Shown here piece by piece: positions 44,053 to 53,131 of a stretch of 64,000 nucleotides of DNA. Where the stretch lies: positions 1-64,000 of the forward strand of contig DAOULV010000017.1 of the NCBI GenBank assembly GCA_034416335.1, written 5' to 3'. The notes beneath the pieces were generated by a model. It did no database searches, was not told the DNA's origin, and saw only the letters and a list, made by a program, of their open reading frames with translations. Within the stretch, counting starts at the first letter, position 1; every line of letters starts with the position of its first letter. Source of the DNA: MGML01 sp034416335. GTDB lineage: Bacteria; Chloroflexota; Dehalococcoidia; Dehalococcoidales; UBA2162. Made by a program: the position numbers and the translations under genes.

Positions 44053-44721
44053 GTGGAAAAAATAAAAGTACTCATAGTGGATGACCATACCCTGTTCAGG
44101 AGGGGCATTGCCGATGTCCTTACGGCAAGTAATGACCTTGAGGTGGTAGGAGAAGCAGTAGACGGCCTGGAAGGGATAGAAAAAGCCCGGCAGCTAAAGC
44201 CGGATGTTATCCTGATGGATTTGAATATGCCTAATTGCAGTGGTCTGGAGGCAATACAGGCTCTCCAGGCGGAAATGCCTGAAACAAATATCCTTGTTCT
44301 TACCGTTTCGGAAATGGAAGAGGACTTGTTTGCTTCCGTGAAGTATGGAGCTAAAGGCTATCTGCTGAAAAAAGCTGAGCCTGATGAACTTGTCCAGGCA
44401 ATTTACTACGTTGCCAGGGGAGAATCTATAGTTTCACCGCTTATGGCCACCAAGCTCCTGACCGAGTTCCAGGGTCTTTCCTCCGGGATGGAAAAGAAAC
44501 CTGCTCAGGATGCTAGCGGAGACCTGAGTCCCAGGGAAGGAGAAGTGTTACAGCTGGTAGCAAAAGGGGCCACTAATCGCGAAATAGCCGATGAGTTGTT
44601 TATTTCTGAGAACACGGTGAAAACACACCTGCAGAATATTATGGAAAAACTGCACCTGGCAAACCGCAGCCAGGCTGCTGCCTACGCAATCCAGAAAGGA
44701 CTTGTATCAGGAAAAGAATGA
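44053..44721 (+). CDS. NarL/FixJ-family response regulator
   Basis: 222 residues, GTG start with GAGG upstream. Intact receiver: VDDHTLFRRGI, phospho-Asp56 in ILMDLNMP, Lys in GYLLKKAEP. C-terminal LuxR-type HTH (LSPREGEVLQLVAKG, NREIADELFISENTVKTH). It pairs with the kinase just upstream, and the pilin genes follow, so pilin expression is a plausible target. Confidence 0.95.
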   Translation: MEKIKVLIVDDHTLFRRGIADVLTASNDLEVVGEAVDGLEGIEKARQLKPDVILMDLNMPNCSGLEAIQALQAEMPETNILVLTVSEMEEDLFASVKYGAKGYLLKKAEPDELVQAIYYVARGESIVSPLMATKLLTEFQGLSSGMEKKPAQDASGDLSPREGEVLQLVAKGATNREIADELFISENTVKTHLQNIMEKLHLANRSQAAAYAIQKGLVSGKE

Positions 44722-44814
44722 TACTTTAGGATATGGCCTGAGCACCTTTCGAATCTCCTGCCATCACCCGAAAGAATGAGGTTACGTATAACATCAAATC
44801 ACCCGGTTGCAGTA

Positions 44815-44843
44815 TTGTCAGTCAATAGGCACTGGTTTATATT
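44815..44843 (+). promoter_or_regulatory. Promoter of the pilin genes
   Basis: TTGTCA, 17-bp spacer, TATATT. Confidence 0.55.
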
Positions 44844-44850
44844 AATGGAG

Positions 44851-44877
44851 CAGCCTGAAAACAACAGGCTGGTTTTT
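44851..44877 (+). other. Hairpin at the predicted 5' end of the pilin mRNA
   Basis: CAGCCTG-7-CAGGCTG followed by GTTTTT begins almost exactly at the expected transcription start. It may stabilise the mRNA, or end transcription coming from the regulator gene. Confidence 0.5.
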
Positions 44878-44921
44878 CCCTCTAAAGGGGGGGGAGAATT
44901 AAGAAAAAGGAGGATCCGGTA

Positions 44922-45320
44922 ATGAATATGCCGAAGAGAGGTGAAAAAGGTTTTACCCTTATTGAGTTGCTGATTGTCGTAGCAATCCTCGGTGTACTGG
45001 CGGCTATCGTTATTCCAAATGTCGGTCGGTTTATCGGTTCAGGTGAAGAAGAGGCGGCGGAAACTGAGTTTTCCACGATTCAGTCGGCGGTGCATTCGAT
45101 GATGATCGATAACGGTCTTCAGACACTTAGTCCATACAACGGCGCAGCCAATGCGACCAGCAACATGCATGAGTTCCCGGCCAACGGCACGGCAGTACTC
45201 TATCAGCATACGCATCTGATCGACGGTTCTACGGTTAACTACGTTGCCACACAGAACACGACATATGAATACTATGTAGATAGTATGGGTACCGTTACTC
45301 AGGGCGACAAAGCTGAATAA
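44922..45320 (+). CDS. pilA: Type IV pilin, copy 1
   Basis: 132 residues, AAGGAGG upstream. Short leader ending KRGEKG, cleavage before FTLIELL (Glu at +5), then a hydrophobic helix to about residue 40 and a small head of about 80 residues without a disulfide Cys pair. Main structural subunit of the pilus by position and abundance of signals. Copy 2 follows 80 bases downstream. Confidence 0.95.
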   Translation: MNMPKRGEKGFTLIELLIVVAILGVLAAIVIPNVGRFIGSGEEEAAETEFSTIQSAVHSMMIDNGLQTLSPYNGAANATSNMHEFPANGTAVLYQHTHLIDGSTVNYVATQNTTYEYYVDSMGTVTQGDKAE

Positions 45321-45400
45321 TCATAGTATAACTCATAAATATGATTTAAATTCGGAATATCCAGTTATGATAATCCCCGGATTTGGAGGAGGAAAGGAGA

Positions 45401-45799
45401 ATGAAAATGCCTAAGAGGGGTGAAAAGGGTTTTACTCTCATCGAGTTGCTGATTGTCGTAGCAATCCTCGGCGTACTTGCGGCTGTTGTTATCCCAAATG
45501 TCGGTCGGTTTATCGGTTCAGGTGAAGAGGAAGCGGCGGAAACCGAGTTTGCCAATATACAGTCGGCAGTACACGCAATGATGGTAGACAATGAGCTGTC
45601 GGAACTCAGTCCATACAACGGCGCAGCCAATGCGACCAGCAACATGCATGAGTTCCCGTCCAACGGCACGGCAGTACTCTATCAGCATACGCATCTGATC
45701 GATGGTTCTACGGTTAACTACGTCGCCACACAGAACACGACATACGAATACTACGTCGATTCAGCCGGCACCGTTACTCAAGGCGACAAGGCTGAATAA
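45401..45799 (+). CDS. pilA: Type IV pilin, copy 2
   Basis: 132 residues from the ATG behind AAAGGAGA; an in-frame ATG at 45383 would add six residues but lies before that site. Almost the same as copy 1: the leader, helix and second half of the head are nearly identical, and differences cluster at residues 46-67. A strong terminator follows. Confidence 0.95.
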   Translation: MKMPKRGEKGFTLIELLIVVAILGVLAAVVIPNVGRFIGSGEEEAAETEFANIQSAVHAMMVDNELSELSPYNGAANATSNMHEFPSNGTAVLYQHTHLIDGSTVNYVATQNTTYEYYVDSAGTVTQGDKAE

Positions 45800-45855
45800 T
45801 CAGAAATTATTCGAACGATTAGAAATTTAGAAGTTGGGGATGGGGGGATAGGAGT

Positions 45856-45890
45856 AGAGTCCGCTTCGTATGAAGCGGACTCTTATTATT
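45856..45890 (+). terminator. Terminator of the pilin genes
   Basis: A 12-bp perfect stem AGAGTCCGCTTC with a GTAT loop, then TATTATTTT. Confidence 0.9.
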
Positions 45891-46008
45891 TTACATCTTT
45901 TTAAGGCGGGTAACGCTGAAATTAATCGGTTGAAATATACTACAAGATTATTATTTAGACGTTTCGGTAGACTAATACATTATATACTGTTGAAATACCA
46001 GATAAATT

Positions 46009-47421
46009 TTAACTTTCACCAGTGTTTGGACGGAGTTTTATAATTCCACTTTTGATATAGGGATAACCTTCCGGTGGAGTGATGGGAGTAAGAAAACGTC
46101 CACTCTCTTCAAGAGCAGTCATAAATTGCCTGAAAATCTGGTAATTCTCTGTCTCACAGGTAAAAGAAATCGAATTGCCTTGATGGCTTATCGATCCGAC
46201 CTTAGCACTATATTTCTGGGTAAGGTTCCTGATAGTCTCATAATCTTCCATAAAGGATTTACCCATATTTTTGAGTGTATCATAGTCTGTTACCGCTTGC
46301 TTTAGCGGGTCTCGTTTGGCGAGAGCGGTTTTCCTTAACTCCATTAAATTGTTTATGCTGGCGTACTGTTTCTCGAGGTTTTCAGTTTCGTTCATTGCCG
46401 CAGCAGTTACCTGATACAGGGGAACAAGCAGAGCTAAGGCAACAAATATAGCTAATGAAAGATACATCTGCTTTGGTGTAGGCCGCCAGGGCTGGTAAGC
46501 TCTTGGCATCATATTAATATCAGGAGTTATATGACTGCCGCTGTCTTCATTATCGGGAATCATTCCTTTTAAGGCCAGTCCGATGTTGACCGCGTACTGT
46601 GAAACCGGGAAGTGCTCAGGATATTCAAGCGGAGGTTCGAGTTTAGCTTCACTGAATTCCAGCTTGTCACGTATTAACTGCACCAGTTCAAGGTTGCCGG
46701 ACATCTCACCTGTTATATAGAGAGGGTTTGTCTTCCTGAAAGGAAAGTTGGGACGGGTATTATCGTAGAAACTAACCGTTGTTTCGATTGCCGTTGTCAG
46801 TAATTCAGCCTTTTCTTCTATACTGAGACCTTCCTGCTGCCAGGCTGCGGTTCGCATCACTTCTGCCAAGCCGTCTACAATCATCACTATATCGAAGGTT
46901 TCGGAGTCGATATTGAAAATCAAGCCTTCCTCGGTATTAATAGTCCTTGCCAGGGCCATGGTTCTAAGGTCAAGTACGCGTGCATTGATTCCTGCCGTTT
47001 TTAACGCAGACATTTCATCATCAATCATTTCTTTGGGCACGGCGTGAATCATTACCTGGTGACCGCCTTCACCGACACCAATAGAATTCCACGATAAGTA
47101 GGTTTCATCGAGCGATATCGGCAGAGTGTTTTCAACGGCTTCCAGCACGGCTTGTTCCGCTACAGGTATCTCGGGAGGAGTAGGTACTATAATTATCCTG
47201 CTCAGAGAAAAAAGTCCATTTATACCGGCTGTTACTCTGCTGCCTTTAATGCCGCTAGAGTTCATTAATTCCTTGATAATTTGTCCGAGAGCGTCGGATT
47301 TAGCAATCATGCCATCTTCGAAAATATCCGGCTTAATTGCATGACTTGCCCACGAATTGATGGTGTTTCCATCGGTTTCGAGGATTCTAACTTCGGAACT
47401 GGTTATATCCAGGGTAATCAA
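46009..47421 (-). CDS. pilM: PilM-PilN fusion, pilus alignment subcomplex
   Basis: 470 residues, TTG start behind AAGGAGA. Residues 1-290 are the actin-like PilM ATPase fold (ITLDITSSEVRIL; FNIDSETFDIVMIVDG phosphate loop). Residues 298-306 carry TPDINMMPR, the PilN N-terminal motif that binds PilM. Then come a membrane helix (319-337), a coiled coil (343-405) and a small ferredoxin-like C-terminal domain. In most bacteria these are two genes whose products join PilO; here they are one chain. Last gene of the operon. Confidence 0.88.
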   Translation of the reverse strand: MITLDITSSEVRILETDGNTINSWASHAIKPDIFEDGMIAKSDALGQIIKELMNSSGIKGSRVTAGINGLFSLSRIIIVPTPPEIPVAEQAVLEAVENTLPISLDETYLSWNSIGVGEGGHQVMIHAVPKEMIDDEMSALKTAGINARVLDLRTMALARTINTEEGLIFNIDSETFDIVMIVDGLAEVMRTAAWQQEGLSIEEKAELLTTAIETTVSFYDNTRPNFPFRKTNPLYITGEMSGNLELVQLIRDKLEFSEAKLEPPLEYPEHFPVSQYAVNIGLALKGMIPDNEDSGSHITPDINMMPRAYQPWRPTPKQMYLSLAIFVALALLVPLYQVTAAAMNETENLEKQYASINNLMELRKTALAKRDPLKQAVTDYDTLKNMGKSFMEDYETIRNLTQKYSAKVGSISHQGNSISFTCETENYQIFRQFMTALEESGRFLTPITPPEGYPYIKSGIIKLRPNTGES

Positions 47422-47462
47422 AAATTTTTCTCCTTAATATACCTTAATATATAGGGAAGTAG

Positions 47463-48440
47463 TTATTCGGGTAGCATGTATATTTTAATATTCAAATACG
47501 CTCTTAACTCGGTGATAACGGTTTCCGTATCAGTGTATTCATTCGCTGTTTCTATAATAGGGCCGTCCCACTGGCGTACCTGCCCATTACTCTCGCAGGT
47601 GTAATAATATGTGGTCATAAAATCATTGATATAATTTACCGTGGTATAGGTCGTGGGATCTTCAGGTGATATCCTGTCATGATTATATAATACGTACCCA
47701 TCTCTCGGAGTACCGTTTCCTGTGTAACCTTTCTGCCTTACCGGAGTATATATATCCGGGAAACCTTCAGTTATAAATGGTGTTTCCGGATCGTCTCCCA
47801 TCAGGTTGGTGGCTTCTCCTTCCGCAACATTAAGAGGATTATGAATAAAATACAGCTGGTTGTCTTCCATCATTCTGTTTACGGCATCTATCACCATCCG
47901 TAATTCTTGTCTCCTGATTAATTCTTCACCTTGGACACCGACTTCTAATTCTGAAATCGACATACTGGTTATCTTTATATTAGGGATAGTGTTACCGGAC
48001 TCTATGTCGTTGATAAATGCCTTAACGTTTTCATATTCTCCTTGAACGCTAACGTTATTGAACTTGATTATATTGTACTGTGTTGAACCCACTCTTTCTT
48101 TACTATTCGATGGTGAGGGAACGGTGAATTTTCCCGCTTCCGGTGTAATATCGACACCGGATTTTTCTGCGATTTCAACCAGGATTTCTATTGCTCTGAC
48201 ATCATCGATCGGTGCCAGAGTTTCCTGTATCGAATCATATTCCTCTCTTAATTCTTTAGTAGAAGAAAGAGGTTTCGATACAATAGCAGAAAGGCTTTCT
48301 GTCTTCTCACTGAGATCTTTTTGCTTAATTCCCTGCTGTATATATACAAATGCTAATACACCGTAAACAAGAACTATCACTCCACACAGGATTATATATC
48401 CCGACGGATAGAATCGGCTTAATATTTTCTTATAATCCAT
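47463..48440 (-). CDS. pilO: PilO-like alignment protein with a pilin head-like insertion
   Basis: 325 residues. A short cytoplasmic N-terminus, a membrane helix (14-34), a coiled coil (38-75) and a PilO periplasmic domain up to about residue 170 (QGEYENVKAFINDIESG). Residues 181-292 resemble the head of the pilins at 44922-45799: AVNRMMEDNQL against AVHSMMIDNGL, EATNLM against ATSNMH, VLYNH against VLYQH, TTVNY against STVNY, and TTYYY..G.VRQWD against TTYEYY..GTVTQGD. The last strand LRAYLNIKIYMLP returns to a PilO-like ending, so the pilin-like part is an insertion. An unusual architecture. Confidence 0.82.
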   Translation of the reverse strand: MDYKKILSRFYPSGYIILCGVIVLVYGVLAFVYIQQGIKQKDLSEKTESLSAIVSKPLSSTKELREEYDSIQETLAPIDDVRAIEILVEIAEKSGVDITPEAGKFTVPSPSNSKERVGSTQYNIIKFNNVSVQGEYENVKAFINDIESGNTIPNIKITSMSISELEVGVQGEELIRRQELRMVIDAVNRMMEDNQLYFIHNPLNVAEGEATNLMGDDPETPFITEGFPDIYTPVRQKGYTGNGTPRDGYVLYNHDRISPEDPTTYTTVNYINDFMTTYYYTCESNGQVRQWDGPIIETANEYTDTETVITELRAYLNIKIYMLPE

Positions 48441-48559
48441 CTGTTATTCCAGATACATCGTCGTGGTACACACAACAGGGCGGTGATCAGGAGTATAAAT
48501 AAACTGTCGATAAGTCAATACGTATAATCGATGGCCGGCAAATGTCAGGGTTTTATGAC

Positions 48560-48949
48560 TTACTTCTTCCATCTGTTTATCAACGCTTTCTGTACCTGTT
48601 CTTCTATGGTTTCCACGATTTTTTCTTCGATTGCTTCACGCGTATTAGTTTTTAAATCCCTTTCCAGTTTTGCCCTTTCCTCGATTAAAAAGCGTTTATA
48701 TAGTTGTTTTCCCCTTTGTAAGCCGGCAAACCAGACTGCAGCCAGCCCAATAGCGGCAACCGGAGCAACCACCTCAGGACCGACTCCGGTGTACGTTACC
48801 AGAATTATAACCAGGATAAGAACCGCAAAGAGAAATATGGCAATGTTCAGGTCCCATCGGGCATTCCTGGCTCTGTCTCTGGCCCTGTATGAAAGTTCCT
48901 CTTCCATTTCCGGTGTGATTAGTTTCTCTTCCTGTCCTTCAACGGTCAT
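48560..48949 (-). CDS. Small membrane protein of unknown function in the pilus operon
   Basis: 129 residues, GAGAGG upstream. Charged N-terminus, two membrane helices (about 34-54 and 60-77) and a long charged helix (80-125) that could form a coiled coil. I do not recognise the family. Position inside the pilus operon suggests a part in pilus assembly. Confidence 0.7.
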   Translation of the reverse strand: MTVEGQEEKLITPEMEEELSYRARDRARNARWDLNIAIFLFAVLILVIILVTYTGVGPEVVAPVAAIGLAAVWFAGLQRGKQLYKRFLIEERAKLERDLKTNTREAIEEKIVETIEEQVQKALINRWKK

Positions 48950-49134
48950 TTTGTCTACCTCTCATTTCAATTCAACTATTATAACATAATATTAGACTTC
49001 TTCTGGACAATTACGACAATGCGGAGAAAAGCATACCTTTTCGGATGGAATAGGAACACACCTGCTTAATTTGGATTCGGAAAGTGCAATATTATCAGAT
49101 AGATGTGTGTTAACAGCTTCGTTACGCGGTTTAG

Positions 49135-52100
49135 CTACCGCCTCCACCACCAGACCCAGGAACGCCACCAGTGACCTTCGGGACTTATCATGGCATTGGC
49201 ACGTAAAACGGAATTCAGTGTTTCTGCCTCAAGATCATACTGAGGTACGATAACGGTACCTGTAGGCCAGGAATAAATCCATTCGTCATATTCACCCCAG
49301 TAGCCACCTTCATTGATTTTAACGAATACTTCATTGAAATAGGAACCCGAGTACGTCAGCGTTCCCTCGGCCTGGAATACTATCTCCAGTATTTCACCGG
49401 GCTGCAGTTCGAGCGTGGGATTATAGTCTTCATAAGGGTATAGATAGCAGAATCCATTCTCTGAACTCTGGTCACAAAAATCCCAGACCTGGTCGCTGGA
49501 ACCGGGATAATGACTGAAGTCCCAGGTTATACTCCACCGGTACTCGTAATAAGGCCAGCCGGCTTCCCACTGTTCACTCATAAAGTCGGTGCCTTCGTTG
49601 TCATCGGGCATACATACCGGCGTATCCGGAGAAGCTACGCTGCTTGATATGCGGACGTTGTCGATTCTGCCTTCTTCATCACCATAATCCGAGTCGACGT
49701 AGAAACGTATATCTATGAAAGTGTTATCAGCGCCAGCCGGCAGGTCGTATTCCTCATTATGCCAGGATTCAGTATCTATATTATGGTTGCCAAGGTTAAG
49801 CCAGGTGCTGTTGGCGGAAGGTTTCCAGTCCACGTAGAGTCTATCGGTACTCTCACATTCGTAACGTCCGGTCCAGTCGTAGCTGAACACAATATTCGTA
49901 TAATTCTCAGTGCTTATATTAGACTGAGTAATGCGGCCATCTATCTGCAACTCTACCCTGTCATTATCTATCTGACAGTTGGCGCTGTTGCTCTCAGATT
50001 CGGTCCAGCATTGAACAGTATTTGAGTCCCACCTGTTAAAACCGTCAAAAAACAGGACGGGGTATGACTCTCGCCCGATAATGCGTCCTGAAGCTGAGTC
50101 ATCCACGTACATAAACCCTTCTTCGGAGAGGGTTGAACCGGTAGCCGGCAGCCAGTCTTCTATTTCATATATCGATATGGGAACAGTATCCACGTTCTCG
50201 ATCGTGATTGTATAGTTCACCGTAGTCTGCTCGTAAGGGTAGACAATCTCCGGGTCAGACGTCTTGTCTACAGCGAGTTTCCCGTCGCTGCAGTTCGTTT
50301 CTTCCGGGTCACCGACTATAATCTTAGCGGTAGCGCTGTTTACTATCGATGCTTCTTCCTCATTAAAATAGGGCCAGCTTCCGTCACTATCTGTAACATA
50401 GATCCTGTTGCAGTAGGTCCCTTCGTCCAGGGCTTCGTGTGCCTGAAAACTGAGCAGTCTTTCTTCACCGTAATCGAAGCTGATATCACTATATCCGGCA
50501 GTCTCGAAGTCCCACTCCAGCAGCTGGAACTCTTCACTTCCGGAGCCTGGCGTACTGAAGCCTGTGGGATCGAAGGGAGGAATAGGCCATTCACCGCCTA
50601 CAGGTGATTGTGAACTGCTGATTTCAACATTATCGAGGCGGAAAGCACAGTTATCTCTCCAATATGAACTGGCATCCATTTCGAAAGCAATATAAAAAGT
50701 GGAAGGATTACCGTAATCGGAAAGATCATACCAGTGCTGGTGGTACTGGTCATCACCATCCTGCACATCGAATGTCTCGAGTGTATCCCATTCGACGCCG
50801 TCCGTGGAGACTTTGAGGTTAAGGAAGTCACCGTACCAGAGCCACATCCGTGCCCAGAAATAGAGATACGGGCCGTTACCGGAATAAGTGCTTAAATCAA
50901 CTGCCCGCTCGGCATACCCGTCACTGGAACCATATTCACCGTCGAGTCGAAGACACCGGTCACCATCGTATTCACCGCTGGTCGTCTCATATGCGGAACC
51001 GGAGAGAGACCAGTCTCCGATCCAGGGACCGGTATCGCCGCTTGTCTCGAAGCCGTCGAAAGCGAAAGTATCATATTCTATAACGTCCCAGTCCGTAGAG
51101 TCGTCCACGTAGACCATATAATCATCGGAAGGTCCGCGTTCCGGTAGCTCATCCCATATCGAATCAAGGGTACATCCATCCGGGTCGAGGCATTTCAGTG
51201 ATACATAGTAGGTAAATACCGTATCGACACCGGGTTCCACGGTTTCTACTTCTTCATAATTGGTAAATTCTATCAGGTCGACATAGAAATCGTCATAACT
51301 GCTGTTCAAATGCGTCTCGAACGCAATATAGAAAGAAGAAGGCGCACCGTAACTCGAAAGGTCATACTGGTAGTTTTCATAATTACCGTTGTCATTCTCC
51401 GTGAATGTTCGGAGAGTGGTCCAACTTTCACCATCGGTGGAAACCTTGAAATATGCTGCATCTCCGTGGGCGCTTTCAAAGCTGCTTACCCGTGCCCAGA
51501 AAGATATATACGGGCCCTCTCCCGAAGAGCCGGAGAGATCGACTTCACGTTCGGCATAGCCATCGCCTGGATAGGAGTTGTCATCACCTTCCAGCCAGAG
51601 GGCGCAGTCGCCTTCATATTCATTGTAGTTGATTATGGCCCAGTCTCCGCTGAAACTCCAGTCGTCATTCCATGAGCCTGTCCCGTCGTTGCCGTCGCTG
51701 CATCCCGGACCGGCAACCTCAAAGCCGTCGGCAGCAAGAGAATTGTATGCAGCGGTAGCGACAACCGTTTTTTTCACCTTGAAATATATTTCACCATCGG
51801 CAGGCCCTGCCAATTCCTGACCGGAAAGTTCGAATTCCAGTGTCTGGGCGGTGACCGTAGTATTTGCGGTTATACCGTTAAGGGTAATATAAAAAGGATC
51901 ACTTTCCGAGCCAATCGGCAGATTATCTGCGAAGCCCGGTTCGTGCTTCAGCCGCCACATCCCGTACTCCACGGCAGCGTCCGCGGCGAAATCTTCCTTT
52001 ATCGATTGACCGTACAACTGGCGGCTTTTCGAAACGGTATCCGTCGTAAGAAGAAAAGGCACAATTAAAGCAGCACCCACTCCAAGTAATATCAATACCA

Positions 52101-52143
52101 GTATAAAAGCCTGCCCACGTTGTCTATTACTCAGGTAACTCAT
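49135..52143 (-). CDS. Large PilX-type minor pilin carrying lectin-like adhesin domains
   Basis: 1002 residues. The N-terminus has a PilX-like pattern (NRQRGQAFILVLILLGVG, then AADAAVEYGMWRL), so it would sit at the pilus tip. The rest holds three beta-sandwich domains resembling MAM/choice-of-anchor domains: the first two begin DGFE and share GYAER.VDLS and FYIAFE, while the third begins FDGFNRW. They alternate with DUF11-like strands (YPYEQTTVNYTITIENVD). Many Asp/Asn residues suggest calcium binding. The C-terminus is very unusual, HWWRSWVWWWRR. It overlaps the PilW-like gene by 17 bases. A likely tip adhesin; its ligand is unknown. Confidence 0.82.
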   Translation of the reverse strand: MSYLSNRQRGQAFILVLILLGVGAALIVPFLLTTDTVSKSRQLYGQSIKEDFAADAAVEYGMWRLKHEPGFADNLPIGSESDPFYITLNGITANTTVTAQTLEFELSGQELAGPADGEIYFKVKKTVVATAAYNSLAADGFEVAGPGCSDGNDGTGSWNDDWSFSGDWAIINYNEYEGDCALWLEGDDNSYPGDGYAEREVDLSGSSGEGPYISFWARVSSFESAHGDAAYFKVSTDGESWTTLRTFTENDNGNYENYQYDLSSYGAPSSFYIAFETHLNSSYDDFYVDLIEFTNYEEVETVEPGVDTVFTYYVSLKCLDPDGCTLDSIWDELPERGPSDDYMVYVDDSTDWDVIEYDTFAFDGFETSGDTGPWIGDWSLSGSAYETTSGEYDGDRCLRLDGEYGSSDGYAERAVDLSTYSGNGPYLYFWARMWLWYGDFLNLKVSTDGVEWDTLETFDVQDGDDQYHQHWYDLSDYGNPSTFYIAFEMDASSYWRDNCAFRLDNVEISSSQSPVGGEWPIPPFDPTGFSTPGSGSEEFQLLEWDFETAGYSDISFDYGEERLLSFQAHEALDEGTYCNRIYVTDSDGSWPYFNEEEASIVNSATAKIIVGDPEETNCSDGKLAVDKTSDPEIVYPYEQTTVNYTITIENVDTVPISIYEIEDWLPATGSTLSEEGFMYVDDSASGRIIGRESYPVLFFDGFNRWDSNTVQCWTESESNSANCQIDNDRVELQIDGRITQSNISTENYTNIVFSYDWTGRYECESTDRLYVDWKPSANSTWLNLGNHNIDTESWHNEEYDLPAGADNTFIDIRFYVDSDYGDEEGRIDNVRISSSVASPDTPVCMPDDNEGTDFMSEQWEAGWPYYEYRWSITWDFSHYPGSSDQVWDFCDQSSENGFCYLYPYEDYNPTLELQPGEILEIVFQAEGTLTYSGSYFNEVFVKINEGGYWGEYDEWIYSWPTGTVIVPQYDLEAETLNSVLRANAMISPEGHWWRSWVWWWRR

Positions 52144-52624
52144 CGGTCCTCATATTAACCGTAATAATCCTGTTGACCGCGGATTCGGGTAATCCCGGCT
52201 GCGAGGTCAAATTGACGGTAAAAGCCCTGTTGCTGAAGGTAAAGCCGATATATGTAATATATCTTCCGACAATGGTAACCTGGCCATCACAATTTCTGTA
52301 CAATGTGGTGTTCGACGTATAGTAACTCGCGGCGTGGTCAATTTGTTCCAGGTCCGCCGCCCAGTGCGTCAGATCACTCCACTCAAGGGTTACATAGGAC
52401 ACTGGCTCACTGTCTGGCGACAGGTCGGAGTCCTGAGCCATAACCAGGTCCTGGGAAAGCAGGTGAATAGCCAGGTCTATATCATTTATGGCAATACTTC
52501 TCTGGGCTATTTCTACGCGTCCCTGGGTAATCTGATAGTAACTTGAGACTATCACGAATAATACGACCGCACCGATCGGCAGGGCGACAAGTAATTCAAT
52601 CAGTGTAAATCCGTTTTTTTTCAT
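52127..52624 (-). CDS. PilW-like minor pilin
   Basis: 165 residues starting MKKNGFTLIELL, a class III leader with Glu at +5. The start is supported by an ATGA overlap with the preceding gene (52621-52624). It has a conserved hydrophobic helix, then a beta-rich head with CDGQVTIVGRYITYIGFTF. Part of a minor pilin set (V-W-X) that primes pilus assembly. Confidence 0.88.
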   Translation of the reverse strand: MKKNGFTLIELLVALPIGAVVLFVIVSSYYQITQGRVEIAQRSIAINDIDLAIHLLSQDLVMAQDSDLSPDSEPVSYVTLEWSDLTHWAADLEQIDHAASYYTSNTTLYRNCDGQVTIVGRYITYIGFTFSNRAFTVNLTSQPGLPESAVNRIITVNMRTDELPE

Positions 52625-53049
52625 TGTATTGCCTTGTAGCACGACACAGCGAGTACCAATTTACTGCCGTGGTAAACGGATACCGTTATTTCCTGGATTG
52701 TAGAAAAGGGGTCTTGTTCAACCAGCTGACTGAGAGGAACACAGTTATCGGTTGTACCGATACAGGTCGGCGAAGTGGAATTTATCGACATTGAATATCG
52801 TTCCGGGACGTCTACCACGATGCTGTATTCGCCCAGTTCATTGAAATCGGTTTTTTTAATATATTCAAGCTGGGAACGAATTAGAATCTCAGCAGTCTGG
52901 AGGTCGTTCAATGTTCCGACATTCCGGTATCCGGTAGCTATTGCACTCATAAATACCACGCCGATAGCTGCCAGGATAGCGGCTGCTACCAGGTTTTCAA
53001 TAAGGGTAATCCCCTGTTGATTGCGATAGCGATTAATCCACTTTTTCAT
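52621..53049 (-). CDS. PilV-like minor pilin
   Basis: About 142 residues if it starts at MKKWINRYRNQQG; a longer open frame reaches 53121, and the start is not settled because neither has a good ribosome site. Leader cleavage before ITLIENLVAAAIL, Glu at +5. The head has a Cys pair (CIGTTDNC). It overlaps the next gene by four bases. Confidence 0.85.
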   Translation of the reverse strand: MKKWINRYRNQQGITLIENLVAAAILAAIGVVFMSAIATGYRNVGTLNDLQTAEILIRSQLEYIKKTDFNELGEYSIVVDVPERYSMSINSTSPTCIGTTDNCVPLSQLVEQDPFSTIQEITVSVYHGSKLVLAVSCYKAIQ

Positions 53050-53131
53050 CAACTGTGTCAAAATCACACCTGCACTGGATACTTGCGGTTTTATTTTGAT
53101 AATAAATGATGTTTCATGCACACCTCAGCCT

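Larger units (their letters stand above)
44922..45799 (+). repeat. Tandem duplication of the pilin gene
   Basis: Two 399-base coding copies in direct orientation with an intervening spacer of 80 bases. Long identical runs, for example CCATACAACGGCGCAGCCAA, point to recent duplication or gene conversion. Confidence 0.9.

Noticed and set aside
44851..44877. Cyclic di-GMP riboswitch upstream of the pilins
   Set aside because: The hairpin is short, and no GEMM core (conserved purine loops) was found between the regulator and the pilin gene.
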